A stretch of DNA of 64,000 nucleotides, from positions 1-64,000 of the forward strand of contig NZ_PPAF01000026.1 in the NCBI RefSeq assembly GCF_002913045.1, given 5' to 3'. A program made the position numbers and the translations under genes. Of the stretch, positions 49,709 to 61,240 are shown one piece after another. The notes under the pieces are model-generated. The model was not told where the DNA came from, ran no database searches, and saw nothing but the letters and a program-made list of their open reading frames with translations. The stretch's first letter is position 1. Each line of letters opens with the position of its first letter. Origin of the DNA: Campylobacter concisus. GTDB taxonomy: Bacteria > Campylobacterota > Campylobacteria > Campylobacterales > Campylobacteraceae.

Positions 49709-50221
49709 ATGAAGATAAAAATTTTATTTTTTCTAGCACTTCCATTTCTAGCTTATGCTAGTGGGCATGGCGGAACAAATTACGATATAGTAGAGAGAAC
49801 GCTAAACTTCTTACTTTTCTTTGCTATTTTGGTATATTTTGCAGCTAAACCACTAAAAGCTCTTTATCAAAGTAGAATTGACAGGATCGCAAACAAGCTT
49901 GAAAGTATACAAGAAAAACTCCGTGATTCTAAGGCCAAAAAAGATGATGCTCTAAAACGTGTTGAGGAATCTAAACAAAATGCAAATTCCCTAATCGAAA
50001 CTGCTAAAAAAGAGGCTTTAAATTTAGCTGCTAAGGTTAAAAGTGATGCTCAAAATGATATAACAAATCTTCAAAAGAGCTACAAAGAGCAAAAAGAATT
50101 TGAAGAGCGCAAGATGACAAAAAGCGTTGTAAATGAAATTTTGAGCGATATTTTCTCAAGCGATAGCCTAAAAGTCGATCAAAAAGAGCTTGTAAATATA
50201 ATACTTAAAAAGGTTAGCTAA
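49709..50221 (+). CDS. atpF: ATP synthase subunit b
   Basis: The 170-residue b subunit starts with a cleavable-looking leader (MKIKILFFLALPFLAYA) before its membrane helix (LNFLLFFAILVYFAAKPL) and long coiled coil. The extra N-terminal leader is typical of epsilonproteobacterial AtpF. Its stop overlaps the atpH start by 1 base. Confidence 0.92.
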   Translation: MKIKILFFLALPFLAYASGHGGTNYDIVERTLNFLLFFAILVYFAAKPLKALYQSRIDRIANKLESIQEKLRDSKAKKDDALKRVEESKQNANSLIETAKKEALNLAAKVKSDAQNDITNLQKSYKEQKEFEERKMTKSVVNEILSDIFSSDSLKVDQKELVNIILKKVS

Positions 50222-50751
50222 TGAATGAAGTAGTAGCTAAAAAATACGTAAAAGCGATCTTAAGCGACGTAAAATCAAATGAACTTAATGTATTTGTTGA
50301 AAATTTATCAGAGCTGGCAGCAGCTTTTGCTAGCGATAAATTTAAAAGCATTATAAGTTTGCCGACATTAAAAGCTTCACAAAAGGTTGATTTTGTACTA
50401 TCTTTGGTTAAAAGTCAAGATGTCAAATTTGCAAATTTTATTAAGCTTCTTGGCGTAAATAAAAGACTGGAACTTATCCCAGCGATCTTAAATGAGATGA
50501 AGATAGAGCAATCTTTGCTTGAAAATACATATCGTGGCGAGGTTATTGGAAATTTTGACCTAAGCGCTGAGCAGCTGAAAGCTTTGGAAGAGAATTTTTC
50601 TAAGAAATTTGACTCTAAGATCAAGCTTAATGGCTCAAAGAGCGAATACAACGGTGTAAAAGTTGAGTTAGATGATTTGGGTGTCGAGGTAAATTTCTCT
50701 ATCGACAGACTAAAAAGTCAAATGAGTGAATATATATTAAAAGCAATTTAA
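50221..50751 (+). CDS. atpH: ATP synthase subunit delta
   Basis: The 176-residue delta subunit links the b dimer to the F1 crown. [13 protein letters not shown] at the start, a helical N-terminal domain and the C-terminal [20 protein letters not shown] fit the family. Confidence 0.92.
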   Translation: MNEVVAKKYVKAILSDVKSNELNVFVENLSELAAAFASDKFKSIISLPTLKASQKVDFVLSLVKSQDVKFANFIKLLGVNKRLELIPAILNEMKIEQSLLENTYRGEVIGNFDLSAEQLKALEENFSKKFDSKIKLNGSKSEYNGVKVELDDLGVEVNFSIDRLKSQMSEYILKAI

Positions 50752-50765
50752 AAAGGAGTGAAAGC

Positions 50766-52283
50766 GTGAGTGCAAAAATTAAAGCTGACGAAATTAGCAC
50801 GATAATCAAAGAGCGTATTGAAAATTTTGATTTAAGTGTTGATGTAGAAGAGACCGGTAAAGTCATCTCAGTCGCTGATGGCGTTGCTAACGTTTATGGT
50901 TTGAAAAACGTTATGGCTGGTGAGATGGTTGAGTTTGAAAGCGGCGAAAAGGGTATGGCTCTTAACCTTGAAGAGAGCAGTGTTGGTATAGTTATCCTTG
51001 GAAAAACTAGCGGTATCACAGAAGGAAGCTCTGTAAAAAGACTTAAAAAACTTCTACGCGTTCCAGTTGGTGACGCATTGATTGGTCGTGTTGTAAATTC
51101 ACTAGGTGAGCCAATCGACGCTAAAGGCCCAATTGAAGCTACTGAATCTCGCTTTGTTGAAGAAAAAGCAAAAGGTATCATGGCAAGAAAAAGTGTTCAT
51201 GAGCCACTTCAAACAGGCATCAAAGCGATCGACGCACTTGTGCCAATCGGTAGAGGTCAAAGAGAACTAATCATCGGCGACCGCCAAACTGGTAAAACAA
51301 CAGTTGCTATCGATACTATCATCAACCAAAAAGGTCAAGATGTTATTTGTATCTATGTAGCTATCGGTCAAAAACAATCAACCGTTGCTCAAGTCGTTAA
51401 AAAACTTGAAGAGTACGGTGCTATGGACTATACGATAGTTGTAAACGCTGGTGCTAGTGATGCAGCTGCTCTTCAATACCTTGCTCCTTATGCTGGTGTA
51501 ACAATGGGTGAATACTTTAGAGATAACTCTCGCCACGCATTAATCATCTATGATGACTTATCAAAACACGCGGTTGCTTACCGTGAGATGTCTTTGATCT
51601 TAAGAAGACCACCAGGTCGTGAAGCTTACCCAGGTGACGTTTTCTACCTTCACTCAAGACTTCTAGAAAGAGCAAGTAAGCTAAATGACGCACTAGGTGC
51701 GGGATCTTTAACAGCTCTACCTATTATTGAGACTCAAGCGGGCGACGTTTCAGCTTATATTCCAACAAACGTTATTTCTATTACAGATGGTCAAATTTTC
51801 CTTGAGAGCGACTTATTTAACTCAGGTATCCGTCCAGCGATCAACGTTGGTCTTTCTGTATCTCGTGTTGGTGGTGCGGCTCAAATAAAAGCTATTAAAC
51901 AAGTTTCTGGTACACTAAGACTAGACCTTGCTCAGTATCGCGAGCTACAAGCGTTTGCTCAATTTGCAAGCGACCTTGATGAGAGCTCCAGAAAACAACT
52001 AGAGCGTGGTCAGAAGATGGTTGAAGTACTAAAACAACCTCCATATTCTCCACTTCCAGTTGAGAATCAAGTAGTTATAATATTTGCTGGCGCTAAGGGT
52101 TATTTAGATGATGTTGCAACTGCAAATGTAACAAAATTTGAGGCTGAGCTATATCCATATATTGAGGCAAAATACCCTGAAATTTTTGAGCAAATCAGAA
52201 CTAAAAAGGTTCTTGATAAAGAAGTAGAAGAAATTTTACATAAAGCGTTGAAAGACTTTAAAGCGACTTTTGCCGCTAACTAG
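50766..52283 (+). CDS. atpA: ATP synthase subunit alpha
   Basis: F1 alpha (505 residues) with Walker A GDRQTGKT at 171-178 and the signature [17 protein letters not shown]. The start is GTG after AAAAGGAG. It alternates with beta in the catalytic hexamer. Confidence 0.98.
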   Translation: MSAKIKADEISTIIKERIENFDLSVDVEETGKVISVADGVANVYGLKNVMAGEMVEFESGEKGMALNLEESSVGIVILGKTSGITEGSSVKRLKKLLRVPVGDALIGRVVNSLGEPIDAKGPIEATESRFVEEKAKGIMARKSVHEPLQTGIKAIDALVPIGRGQRELIIGDRQTGKTTVAIDTIINQKGQDVICIYVAIGQKQSTVAQVVKKLEEYGAMDYTIVVNAGASDAAALQYLAPYAGVTMGEYFRDNSRHALIIYDDLSKHAVAYREMSLILRRPPGREAYPGDVFYLHSRLLERASKLNDALGAGSLTALPIIETQAGDVSAYIPTNVISITDGQIFLESDLFNSGIRPAINVGLSVSRVGGAAQIKAIKQVSGTLRLDLAQYRELQAFAQFASDLDESSRKQLERGQKMVEVLKQPPYSPLPVENQVVIIFAGAKGYLDDVATANVTKFEAELYPYIEAKYPEIFEQIRTKKVLDKEVEEILHKALKDFKATFAAN

Positions 52284-52292
52284 GGCTGAGAT

Positions 52293-53180
52293 ATGTCAAA
52301 TTTAAAAGATATAAAACGAAAGATTAAGAGCGTCCAGAACACTCAAAAGACGACGCGTGCGATGAAGCTTGTCTCAACAGCAAAGCTTCGCAAAGCCGAA
52401 GAGGCTGCTCGCTACTCTAGAGTTTACGCTCTTAAGATCAATGAGGTTTTATCAGAGATAGCTTATAAGATCAATCAATATGCTTCAGTTATGACTGAGA
52501 GTAAATTTTTTAACACAACAAAGAGTGTAGAAAAGGTTGATATTATATTTGTTACCGCTGATAAAGGGCTTTGCGGTGGCTTTAATGTCCAGACCATAAA
52601 GACAGTTAGGCGCATGATCGATGAGCTAAAAGCTAAAAAGATCAAAGTCAGACTAAGAGCTGTTGGTAAAAAAGGTATAGAATTTTTCAATTTTCAAGGC
52701 GTTGAGCTACTTGAAACTTACGTCGGAGCTAGCTCTTCTCCTACATATGAAAAAGCTCAAAAGATCATAAAAGACGCCATTGATGACTTTACAAATGGCA
52801 TAACTGATAAAGTCGTGCTAGTACACAATGGTTATAAAAATATGATTTCTCAAGAGATTAGAGTAAATGATATTGTGCCTATTGAGCCGTCTAAGATAGT
52901 TGCTGTTGAGACAAATTCTTTGATGGAATTTGAGCCAGAAGATAACTATACTAAGATTATGGATGAATTGCTCAATAAATATTTTGAGTATAGTATGTAT
53001 TATGCCTTAGTTGACTCTTTGGCGGCTGAGCACAGCGCTAGAATGCAAGCTATGGATAATGCAACAAACAATGCTAAACAACGCGTTAAACAGTTAAATC
53101 TTGCTTACAATAAAGCAAGACAAGAGTCTATTACCACTGAGCTTATCGAGATCATCAGTGGTGTTGAATCAATGAAATAA
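52293..53180 (+). CDS. atpG: ATP synthase subunit gamma
   Basis: The 295-residue rotor shaft subunit. [20 protein letters not shown] and the C-terminal coiled coil ending [19 protein letters not shown] are canonical. Confidence 0.97.
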   Translation: MSNLKDIKRKIKSVQNTQKTTRAMKLVSTAKLRKAEEAARYSRVYALKINEVLSEIAYKINQYASVMTESKFFNTTKSVEKVDIIFVTADKGLCGGFNVQTIKTVRRMIDELKAKKIKVRLRAVGKKGIEFFNFQGVELLETYVGASSSPTYEKAQKIIKDAIDDFTNGITDKVVLVHNGYKNMISQEIRVNDIVPIEPSKIVAVETNSLMEFEPEDNYTKIMDELLNKYFEYSMYYALVDSLAAEHSARMQAMDNATNNAKQRVKQLNLAYNKARQESITTELIEIISGVESMK

Positions 53181-53191
53181 AAGGAGTATGA

Positions 53192-54589
<1,398 letters not shown>

Positions 54590-54607
54590 ATTTAAAAAGG
54601 AAGCGTA

Positions 54608-54997
54608 ATGGATAAATTACATTTAGAGATCGTAACTCCTCAAGGTCAGATATTTAATGATGACGTGAGCAGTGTAGTGCTTCCAGGTAGCGAGGGTGAG
54701 TTTGGTGTTTTGCCAAACCACGCCGCATTAATATCTCTTTTAAAAGCAGGTATTATAGATATAGAACATAAAAATAAAAAACATGATGTTGTTGCGATTA
54801 ACTGGGGATATGCAAAGATTGACGAAGGTAAGGTAGTAATACTTGCTGACGGTGCGGTTTACGTCTCTGGTGATAGCGAAAGCGAGATTGCAAATTCATT
54901 GGAAGCTGCTAGAAATTTGATAGAGAGCATGAGTAGTGATACAAATGCTTTTGCAGCAACTATATCTAAAATGGAAAATGTAGTGAGAACTAGATAA
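54608..54997 (+). CDS. atpC: ATP synthase subunit epsilon
   Basis: The 129-residue epsilon subunit: LHLEIVTPQGQIFNDDV and VLPGSEGEFGVLPNHAALIS mark the N-terminal beta barrel, followed by the C-terminal helices. It ends the atp operon directly against tolQ with no gap. Confidence 0.96.
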   Translation: MDKLHLEIVTPQGQIFNDDVSSVVLPGSEGEFGVLPNHAALISLLKAGIIDIEHKNKKHDVVAINWGYAKIDEGKVVILADGAVYVSGDSESEIANSLEAARNLIESMSSDTNAFAATISKMENVVRTR

Positions 54998-55582
54998 GTG
55001 GGCGGTATAGATTTATTTTTAAATTACATTCAAAGAAGTAGTTTTATTACAATTATTGTTTTAACTTGGCTGTCAATATATTTTATAGTTAGTTTCACAA
55101 TTCTTTTTTCAAGAATGGCTGGTATTGGAGCTTGGCAAAAACGTGAGCAAAATGCACTTGAAGCACTGCTTATGGGTGCTAAAAATATTCCAAATGATTC
55201 GTCTTTGAGAAAATGTGCAAATGGAAGAATCTCAAGAGAAAAGCTAAATGTATGTATAAGCATAGCCGAGAAAAATGCTACAAGTGGACTAACGTGGCTA
55301 AGTGTAATAGCATCTACTTCGCCTTTTATCGGTCTTTTTGGAACCGTTGTTTCTATTTTAGAGACATTTTCACAGCTTGGAAATGGTGGAGGTTCATCAC
55401 TTGGTATTATTGCTCCAGCTATTTCAGAGGCACTTGTTGCAACTGGTTGCGGAATTTTTGTTGCCATCCCAGCATATACATTTAATTTACTCATAAAAAG
55501 AAAAGCTTATGAATTAATGAGTGTTATTGAGCGTCAGGCTGATGTTATGATAGCACTTAAAAAAGATGATGAGATACTATAA
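54998..55582 (+). CDS. tolQ: TolQ/ExbB-family proton-channel protein
   Basis: TolQ (194 residues) has three membrane helices: about 15-38, then 105-130 (LSVIASTSPFIGLFGTVVSI) and 140-165 (ISEALVATGCGIFVAIPAYT). It is longer than the ExbB at 32265 and lies in the tol locus, so TolQ is the better name. GTG start with no intergenic gap to atpC, suggesting translational coupling with the atp operon. Confidence 0.9.
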   Translation: MGGIDLFLNYIQRSSFITIIVLTWLSIYFIVSFTILFSRMAGIGAWQKREQNALEALLMGAKNIPNDSSLRKCANGRISREKLNVCISIAEKNATSGLTWLSVIASTSPFIGLFGTVVSILETFSQLGNGGGSSLGIIAPAISEALVATGCGIFVAIPAYTFNLLIKRKAYELMSVIERQADVMIALKKDDEIL

Positions 55583-55981
55583 ATGGCCGTTAAATTTACC
55601 GATGAGACACCAGAGCTAAATATAACTCCTCTTGTTGATATTATGCTTGTTTTACTAGCCATTTTAATGGTTACTATGCCAACTATAACATATCAAGAGG
55701 ATATTACTCTTCCAGATGGTTCAAAGGCGAAAACTTCAACATCTAAGCAAAAAGACCTTATAGTATCTATAAATTCGCAAGGACAAGTTAGAATTGATCA
55801 GAGTACTATGAGCCTTGCTGAGTTTCCTGATAATATTGCATTAATGAGTACAAAATACGATAAAACCTCGCCTATCTATATAAAAGCTGACAAAAATTTA
55901 AAATACGATGATGTTATGTTTGTATTAAAGACTTTGAAAGGTGCTGGTTTTAATAAAGTAGCTTTAGAGACAAACGGTTAA
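55583..55981 (+). CDS. tolR: TolR/ExbD-family protein
   Basis: TolR (132 residues): one N-terminal helix with the essential Asp in LNITPLVDIMLVLLAILMVT and a periplasmic domain. It starts immediately after the tolQ stop and uses the proton motive force together with TolQ to drive TolA. Confidence 0.9.
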   Translation: MAVKFTDETPELNITPLVDIMLVLLAILMVTMPTITYQEDITLPDGSKAKTSTSKQKDLIVSINSQGQVRIDQSTMSLAEFPDNIALMSTKYDKTSPIYIKADKNLKYDDVMFVLKTLKGAGFNKVALETNG

Positions 55982-55982
55982 A

Positions 55983-56930
55983 ATGTCAAATAAAGTTAAA
56001 TTTCCAACGCTTAGTTCGTTTCTTGTAGCGTCTTGTATTTACGTTATTATTATACTTATTTTGTTTATAAAGCTTACTTTTTTTGCAGAACCTCCTAAAA
56101 AATATACTGATGATAAAGATGCTATTATGGATGTGGTTATGGTTGATAGAGAAGTTGATCAAACCATTAAAGCTCCAAAACAAGCAGATGAAGTAGTTAA
56201 AGAGACAAAGCCTGAACCTAAAAAGGAATCTGAAGAAGATAAGCAAGAGACTACAAATAAGCCTGTTGTACCAGATGAACCATTGCCTACGCCAAGCTTA
56301 CCAACTCCTCCAAAAGAGGAACCAAAACCTGAGCCTAAAAAACCAGAACCAAAGCCTGAAATCCCAAAACCAAGTGAAGAGTCTAAAGAAGATGTTAAAC
56401 CAGAGCCAAAACCTGAGCCTAAGCCTACACCAAAGCCAGTTGAAAAGCCAAAACCCAAAGAGCCAAATATAAAAGATCTCTTTAGTGACATAGACCCTAC
56501 AAAACTTAAAAAAGATGATGGTATAAAAAAGGTTGAAAATAAAGTGCAAAGCCGTAAAAAGAGCGAGGCCTCTAGCTCAAAGGCTGCAAAAGAGGCTAGT
56601 GATATTATAAAAAGCCTAAAGATAGATCAAAATCCAACCGCTCCAAAATCACAATCTACCGGTACTTACGATCCACTAATGGGTGCGATAACAAAACAAA
56701 TTCAAAGAAGATGGCAAAGCTATAAGGCTGATTCTGCAAATTTGGCTAAAGTTAAAGTTATGATAGATCAAAGTGGAAATTTTAGCTATGAAATTTTAGA
56801 GCTATCATACAATGAAGAATTTAATGCAAAAGTAAAAGAGTGTCTTGAAAAGCTTACGACGGAGAAATTTCCTTTCAATCCAGACAAGAGCACTACTTTT
56901 AATTTAAATTTAGAAGATAAAATAAACTAA
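55983..56930 (+). CDS. tolA: TolA/TonB-like periplasm-spanning protein
   Basis: This 315-residue protein has an N-terminal membrane helix (about 10-36), a long low-complexity Pro/Lys/Glu region (about 75-170) rich in PKPEPKP-type repeats, a helical segment (about 185-215) and a C-terminal TonB/TolA-type domain (about 220-315: MGAITKQIQRRWQSYKADSA, KVMIDQSGNFSYEILELS). The Pro-rich spacer is TonB-like, whereas the location and the RRWQ domain start favour TolA. It connects TolQR with TolB-Pal. Confidence 0.88.
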   Translation: MSNKVKFPTLSSFLVASCIYVIIILILFIKLTFFAEPPKKYTDDKDAIMDVVMVDREVDQTIKAPKQADEVVKETKPEPKKESEEDKQETTNKPVVPDEPLPTPSLPTPPKEEPKPEPKKPEPKPEIPKPSEESKEDVKPEPKPEPKPTPKPVEKPKPKEPNIKDLFSDIDPTKLKKDDGIKKVENKVQSRKKSEASSSKAAKEASDIIKSLKIDQNPTAPKSQSTGTYDPLMGAITKQIQRRWQSYKADSANLAKVKVMIDQSGNFSYEILELSYNEEFNAKVKECLEKLTTEKFPFNPDKSTTFNLNLEDKIN

Positions 56931-56954
56931 AATTTATAAAATTATGGAGTAGAG

Positions 56955-58211
56955 ATGAAGAAAATTTTTCTTTTTTTATGCGTTGCTTTAGGGCTTTATG
57001 CTGCTGATGCGACGATATCTGTTGTAAATCAAGGTATTGCCTTGCCAAAGATAGCTTTGCAAGATGCAACAACTGCTGTTAGCGATATGGCTTTTAAAGA
57101 TAAATTCTTTAAAATCATGCTAGGAGATCTAAAGGTTAGTTCCGATTTTGAAGTAATCGAAGATCATGTGCCTTCTACCTATGAAGGAGATGCAACCACT
57201 AATACAATGAGTGATAAAGGCGTCGAGCTTATCTTTAGATATGCTCTTGAAGGCTCTATGGGCTCGCCTCTTACTTTAAGAGTAAAACTGATAAACGCTA
57301 AGACAGCAACTACAAAATATGAGAAGGTTTATACAATGCCAGACGGTGCAAAGTATCCGTTTTTAGCGCATAAAAGTATAGTTGAGCTTACTAATGAACT
57401 AAATTTACCACCAGTTGGCTGGATGGAAAAATTTATTATTCTTTCAAAATATACTTCAGCTCGCCAAAGTTCTATCATAGTTGCTGATTATACACTTACA
57501 TATCAAAAGACCATAGTAAGTGGTGGACTAAATATTTTCCCTAAATGGGCTGGAGCTGATCAAAGTAAATTTTACTATACATCTTATGTAAGCAATAAGC
57601 CAACTTTATTTAGATATGATCTAAATTCTGGTACAAAAACAAAGATAATTGATAGCATCGGCATGCTTATAGCCTCAGATGTTAGTAAAGATGGAAGTAA
57701 AATTTTATTAACCATGGCACCAAAAGATCAACCAGATATCTTTATTTATAATACAAATAGTAAAAATTTGACGCAGATTACTAATTATCCAGGTATAGAT
57801 GTAAATGGAAATTTTGTAGATAATGATAGTAAGATAGTTTTTGTATCAGATAGGCTTGGTTATCCAAATGTTTTTGCAACTCCTGCGATTTCTGGCGGAA
57901 GCGTTGAACAAATGGTATTTCATGGTAAGAATAACAACTCTGTAAGCACATTTGAAAATTATGTTGTTTATTCAAGTAGGGAAGCAAGCGGTAGTTTTAA
58001 TATATATCTAATTTCAACTCAAACGGATTTTATACGCCAGCTTACAGCAAATGGCAAAAATAACTATCCAAGATTCTCAAGCGATGGGCAAAGTGTCGTC
58101 TTTATAAAAGAGCTTGGCGGTCAAAGTTCACTAGGAGTTGTTAGGTTAAATGAAAACAGAAGTTTTCAGTTTCCTTTAAAAGTAGGAAAAATTCAATCTA
58201 TAGATTGGTAA
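56955..58211 (+). CDS. tolB: TolB periplasmic beta-propeller protein
   Basis: TolB (418 residues) has a signal peptide (MKKIFLFLCVALGLYA), an N-terminal alpha/beta domain (about 20-170) and a C-terminal propeller with WD-like repeats (IFPKWAGADQSKFYYTS, KDGSKILLTMAPKDQPDIFI, DSKIVFVSDRLGYPNVFA, YPRFSSDGQSVVFIK). It bridges Pal and TolA. Confidence 0.94.
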   Translation: MKKIFLFLCVALGLYAADATISVVNQGIALPKIALQDATTAVSDMAFKDKFFKIMLGDLKVSSDFEVIEDHVPSTYEGDATTNTMSDKGVELIFRYALEGSMGSPLTLRVKLINAKTATTKYEKVYTMPDGAKYPFLAHKSIVELTNELNLPPVGWMEKFIILSKYTSARQSSIIVADYTLTYQKTIVSGGLNIFPKWAGADQSKFYYTSYVSNKPTLFRYDLNSGTKTKIIDSIGMLIASDVSKDGSKILLTMAPKDQPDIFIYNTNSKNLTQITNYPGIDVNGNFVDNDSKIVFVSDRLGYPNVFATPAISGGSVEQMVFHGKNNNSVSTFENYVVYSSREASGSFNIYLISTQTDFIRQLTANGKNNYPRFSSDGQSVVFIKELGGQSSLGVVRLNENRSFQFPLKVGKIQSIDW

Positions 58212-58240
58212 TATTCTGATAAAATTTAAAATTTTTGTGA

Positions 58241-58246
58241 TATAAT
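58241..58246 (+). promoter_or_regulatory. -10 box of pal
   Basis: TATAAT in GTGATATAATTCG lies 30 bases before the pal ATG, between tolB and pal. It would allow separate high expression of Pal. Confidence 0.5.
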
Positions 58247-58275
58247 TCGACCAAATTTCTAAAAAAGGATAAGGA

Positions 58276-58782
58276 ATGAAAAAAGTAGTTCTAGCAAGTG
58301 TTGCAGTTGCAACTTTATTGTTGAGCGGTTGTAGCTCAAAAAACCCTGAAGTTGATATGAATTCAAATTCAAATCAATCTGCAGACAATTCAGGTAGCAT
58401 GAGTGATGCTGATAGATTAGCAGCTCTTATTGCTAACATCGAGAGTCAAGTTAAAAGTGTATACTTTGACTTTGATAAATTTAATATCAAAGCTGATCAA
58501 CAAGGCGTTGTTAGCTCAAATGCATCAGTATTTAACCAAGCTGACGCTCAAGCTCTTTCTATAAAAGTAGAAGGTAACTGCGATGAGTGGGGTACAGATG
58601 AGTATAACTATGCCCTTGGTTTAAAACGTGCTAAAAGCGCTAAAGATGCTCTTGTAAGAAATGGCGTTAGTGCTGATAGAATCGCTGTAGTTAGCTTCGG
58701 CGAAAGCAATCCAGTTTGCACAGATAAAACAAAAGCTTGCGATGCTCAAAATAGACGTGCAGATTTCAAAGTACTTCCATAA
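58276..58782 (+). CDS. pal: Peptidoglycan-associated lipoprotein Pal
   Basis: Pal (168 residues) has a lipoprotein signal with lipobox LLSGC (lipidated Cys19) and an OmpA-type peptidoglycan-binding domain (about 60-168: VYFDFDKFNIKADQQGVV, VEGNCDEWGTDEYNYALGLK, RRADFKVLP). It anchors the outer membrane to the wall and interacts with TolB. RBS is AAGGATAAGG. Confidence 0.97.
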   Translation: MKKVVLASVAVATLLLSGCSSKNPEVDMNSNSNQSADNSGSMSDADRLAALIANIESQVKSVYFDFDKFNIKADQQGVVSSNASVFNQADAQALSIKVEGNCDEWGTDEYNYALGLKRAKSAKDALVRNGVSADRIAVVSFGESNPVCTDKTKACDAQNRRADFKVLP

Positions 58783-58799
58783 TTTATAATTAAATAATA

Positions 58800-59642
58800 A
58801 TGAACAAAAAATCAATTATAGTGGCTCTCATTGGAGCCACTATCTCTATTACCTCCGGTCAAGAGATTTCAGCTTTTGATGCAGGCAATATGGATAGTGC
58901 GAATCCATATGGTCTAACTGACAATGAAAAAGCTACCCTAAATAATAAGCGAAGTGTTCAAAATATTGAAGAGAATATGAATAGTGTTTTAGAACAACTT
59001 CAAGGTTTGCAAAGCTTGATTGAGAGCATGAGTGCTAGAATGAATAAGCTTGAGCAGAGAATAAATGATATAGAGACGAAGGTAAATGGGGGCATAAGTG
59101 ATTCTGGTGTAAGTTTGACATCACTGAAGGCTTATGTTGATGAGACTAGAGATATACAAGACAAAAACTACAAAAATATTACTGCAGCCTTAAACAAACT
59201 AGGTGCAATAATGGATAAAAATGCTGCCCAACCAAAGCAAAATGCAAATCCAAAACAACAAAATAAGCCAACTTCAAATTTTAGTGGAAAAAGCGATAAA
59301 GATATTTTGGCTGATGGCATTAAACTTCTAAATTCTGGCAATAGTACAGAAGCAGCTGAATATTTTGAATATTTAAATAAAAAAGGCTATAAAACTGGTG
59401 CAACAAATTATTATTTAGGTGAAGTTGCTTACAGTCAAAAATCATACAGTACAGCTATACAATACTATAAAAAAAGCATACATGACGAAGATAAGGCTGA
59501 CTATACACCAAAACTTCTATATCACACAGCTATAAGCTTTGATAAGATAGGTGATACGCAAAGTGCAAATAGATTTTATAAGGCTTTAAAAGTCGGTTAT
59601 CCAGATAGCAAAGAAGCCAAAGCCTCTCCCAATAGAAACTAA
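58800..59642 (+). CDS. cpoB: CpoB/YbgF-like tol-pal system protein
   Basis: The 280-residue periplasmic protein has a signal sequence (about 1-24), an N-terminal coiled coil (about 50-105), a Gln/Asn/Lys/Pro-rich linker and three C-terminal TPR units (about 165-275: DGIKLLNSGNSTEAAEYFEY, YYLGEVAYSQKSYSTAIQYY). This matches CpoB, which couples Tol to peptidoglycan synthesis. No clear Shine-Dalgarno precedes the ATG 17 bases after pal. Confidence 0.88.
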   Translation: MNKKSIIVALIGATISITSGQEISAFDAGNMDSANPYGLTDNEKATLNNKRSVQNIEENMNSVLEQLQGLQSLIESMSARMNKLEQRINDIETKVNGGISDSGVSLTSLKAYVDETRDIQDKNYKNITAALNKLGAIMDKNAAQPKQNANPKQQNKPTSNFSGKSDKDILADGIKLLNSGNSTEAAEYFEYLNKKGYKTGATNYYLGEVAYSQKSYSTAIQYYKKSIHDEDKADYTPKLLYHTAISFDKIGDTQSANRFYKALKVGYPDSKEAKASPNRN

Positions 59643-59660
59643 ATTTTAATCTTTTTTAGA

Positions 59661-59666
59661 TATAAT
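59661..59666 (+). promoter_or_regulatory. -10 box of slyD
   Basis: TATAAT in TAGATATAATCCC lies 38 bases before the slyD GTG, in the gap after cpoB. Confidence 0.5.
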
Positions 59667-59704
59667 CCCACATTAATCAAAAAACCAAATCTAAGGAGAT
59701 TATT

Positions 59705-60301
59705 GTGAGTAAAGATCAAGTTATAACTATGTTTTACGAACTAAAAGATGCTAACACTGGTGAAATTTTAGAGTCAAACATGCAAGAAGGTGGCCAAATT
59801 TCATTTATAACAGGGCATGGCCATATTATAGAAAAGCTTGAAGAAGAAGTAAGCAAATTAAAATCAGGCGAAAGAGCAACTATAAGCGTAAAGGCAGCAG
59901 AGGGTTGTGGTGAATATAATAATGAAGCCATTCAGTCGTTACCAAAAGAGCAATTTGCTGGTATAGATTTGCATGAAGGAATGGAACTTTTTGGTCAAAA
60001 TGAGGATGGCTCAAGCGTTCGTGTTATTGTTAAAGAGATCAAAGATGATGAAGTGACAGTTGATTTTAATCACCCATATGCTGGTAAAGATTTACTATTT
60101 AATGTTGAAGTTTTAGAAGTTAGAGATGCGACAGAAGATGAAAAAGCAACAGGCATGGTGGCTGGGGCTCATACTTGCGGTTGTGGTGGTCACGATCATG
60201 AGCATGAGCATGAGTGCTGCGGGGGTCATGGACACGGGCATGGACACGGACACGAGGATGGTGGTTGCGGTTGCGGTGGACATGGACATCACCATCACTA
60301 A
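59705..60301 (+). CDS. slyD: SlyD-type FKBP peptidyl-prolyl isomerase with metal-binding tail
   Basis: SlyD (198 residues) has the FKBP fold with inserted chaperone flap (about 1-150: MFYELKDANTGEILESN, FITGHGHIIEKLEEEV, VDFNHPYAGKDLLFNVEV). The C-terminal tail (about 155-198) is extremely His/Cys/Gly-rich, for example HGHGHGHGHE and CGCGGHGHHHH, and should bind nickel or zinc. In other bacteria SlyD delivers nickel to hydrogenase. GTG start, AAGGAG upstream. Confidence 0.95.
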   Translation: MSKDQVITMFYELKDANTGEILESNMQEGGQISFITGHGHIIEKLEEEVSKLKSGERATISVKAAEGCGEYNNEAIQSLPKEQFAGIDLHEGMELFGQNEDGSSVRVIVKEIKDDEVTVDFNHPYAGKDLLFNVEVLEVRDATEDEKATGMVAGAHTCGCGGHDHEHEHECCGGHGHGHGHGHEDGGCGCGGHGHHHH

Positions 60302-60310
60302 GAAGCTAAA

Positions 60311-61240
60311 ATGAAAAAATTTGCTTTTGTTTTTGCGGGCCAAGGCTCGCAAAGTATTGGTATGGGAAAAGACTTTTACGAAAATTTTTCTACTACTAAG
60401 TTACTTTTAAATGATGCTTGTAATGATACTGGCATTGATTACAAAGAGCTTTTATTTACACAAAACGATAAGTTAGATAAAACAGAATTTACTCAGCCAG
60501 CTATTGTTTTAAACTCACTAATGACTTATTTGGCTTTTTCAAATTTTATTAAAGAAAAACCAGAATTTAGTCTTGGGCACTCACTTGGAGAATTTACCGC
60601 TCTTGCAGTTAGTGGAGCATTTAATTTTATTGATGCGATTAGGCTTGTGAATTTACGTGGTAAATTTATGCAAGAAGCCTGCGTTGGCAAAGATGCTGGC
60701 ATGATGGTAGTTCTTGGACTTAGTGATGAAGTGGTTGAAGAAATTTGTAAAAAAGCAAGAGAAGAAGGTTTGCAAATTTATGCTGCAAACTACAACTGCG
60801 ATGGACAAATCGTTGTCGCTGGTGTAAGAGCCGATCTTGCTAGCTATGAAGCAAAATTTAAAGAAGCTGGCGCAAAAAGAGCAATGCTTTTAAATATGTC
60901 AGTAGCAAGCCATTGTCCGATACTTGAGCCAGCTAGTGTTAGGTTGGCAAGTGAGCTTGAGAGTACTTTGGCTGCCAAATTTTCTCCAGTTGTCTCAAAC
61001 GTAAATGCTAAAATTTATACCGATAAAAGTGAAGCACTAGTTCTGCTAAAAGAGCAGCTAATAAAACCAGTTTGCTATAAACAAAGCATTAAAAACTATG
61101 AAAATAATGTTGATTGTTTTATCGAGCTTGGTGCTGCGACGTTAAAGGGCATCAATAAAAAAATTACTGAAAAGCCAACTTATAGTATTACTGATATGGC
61201 AAGTCTTGAAGAAGTTGTGAAAATTTTGGAGGAGAGATGA
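60311..61240 (+). CDS. fabD: Malonyl CoA-acyl carrier protein transacylase
   Basis: FabD (309 residues) loads malonyl groups onto ACP. FAFVFAGQGSQSIGMGKDFY opens the protein; the nucleophile is Ser91 in GHSLGEFTAL; the catalytic His is in MSVASHCPILEPA. It is 9 bases after slyD and overlaps mtnN by 4 bases. Confidence 0.97.
   Translation: MKKFAFVFAGQGSQSIGMGKDFYENFSTTKLLLNDACNDTGIDYKELLFTQNDKLDKTEFTQPAIVLNSLMTYLAFSNFIKEKPEFSLGHSLGEFTALAVSGAFNFIDAIRLVNLRGKFMQEACVGKDAGMMVVLGLSDEVVEEICKKAREEGLQIYAANYNCDGQIVVAGVRADLASYEAKFKEAGAKRAMLLNMSVASHCPILEPASVRLASELESTLAAKFSPVVSNVNAKIYTDKSEALVLLKEQLIKPVCYKQSIKNYENNVDCFIELGAATLKGINKKITEKPTYSITDMASLEEVVKILEER

Noticed and set aside
56260-56470. Imperfect CCAAAACCTGAGCCT-type repeats in tolA
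   Set aside because: These encode the Pro/Lys/Glu-rich spacer normal for TonB/TolA proteins; not a CRISPR array and not evidence of mobility.
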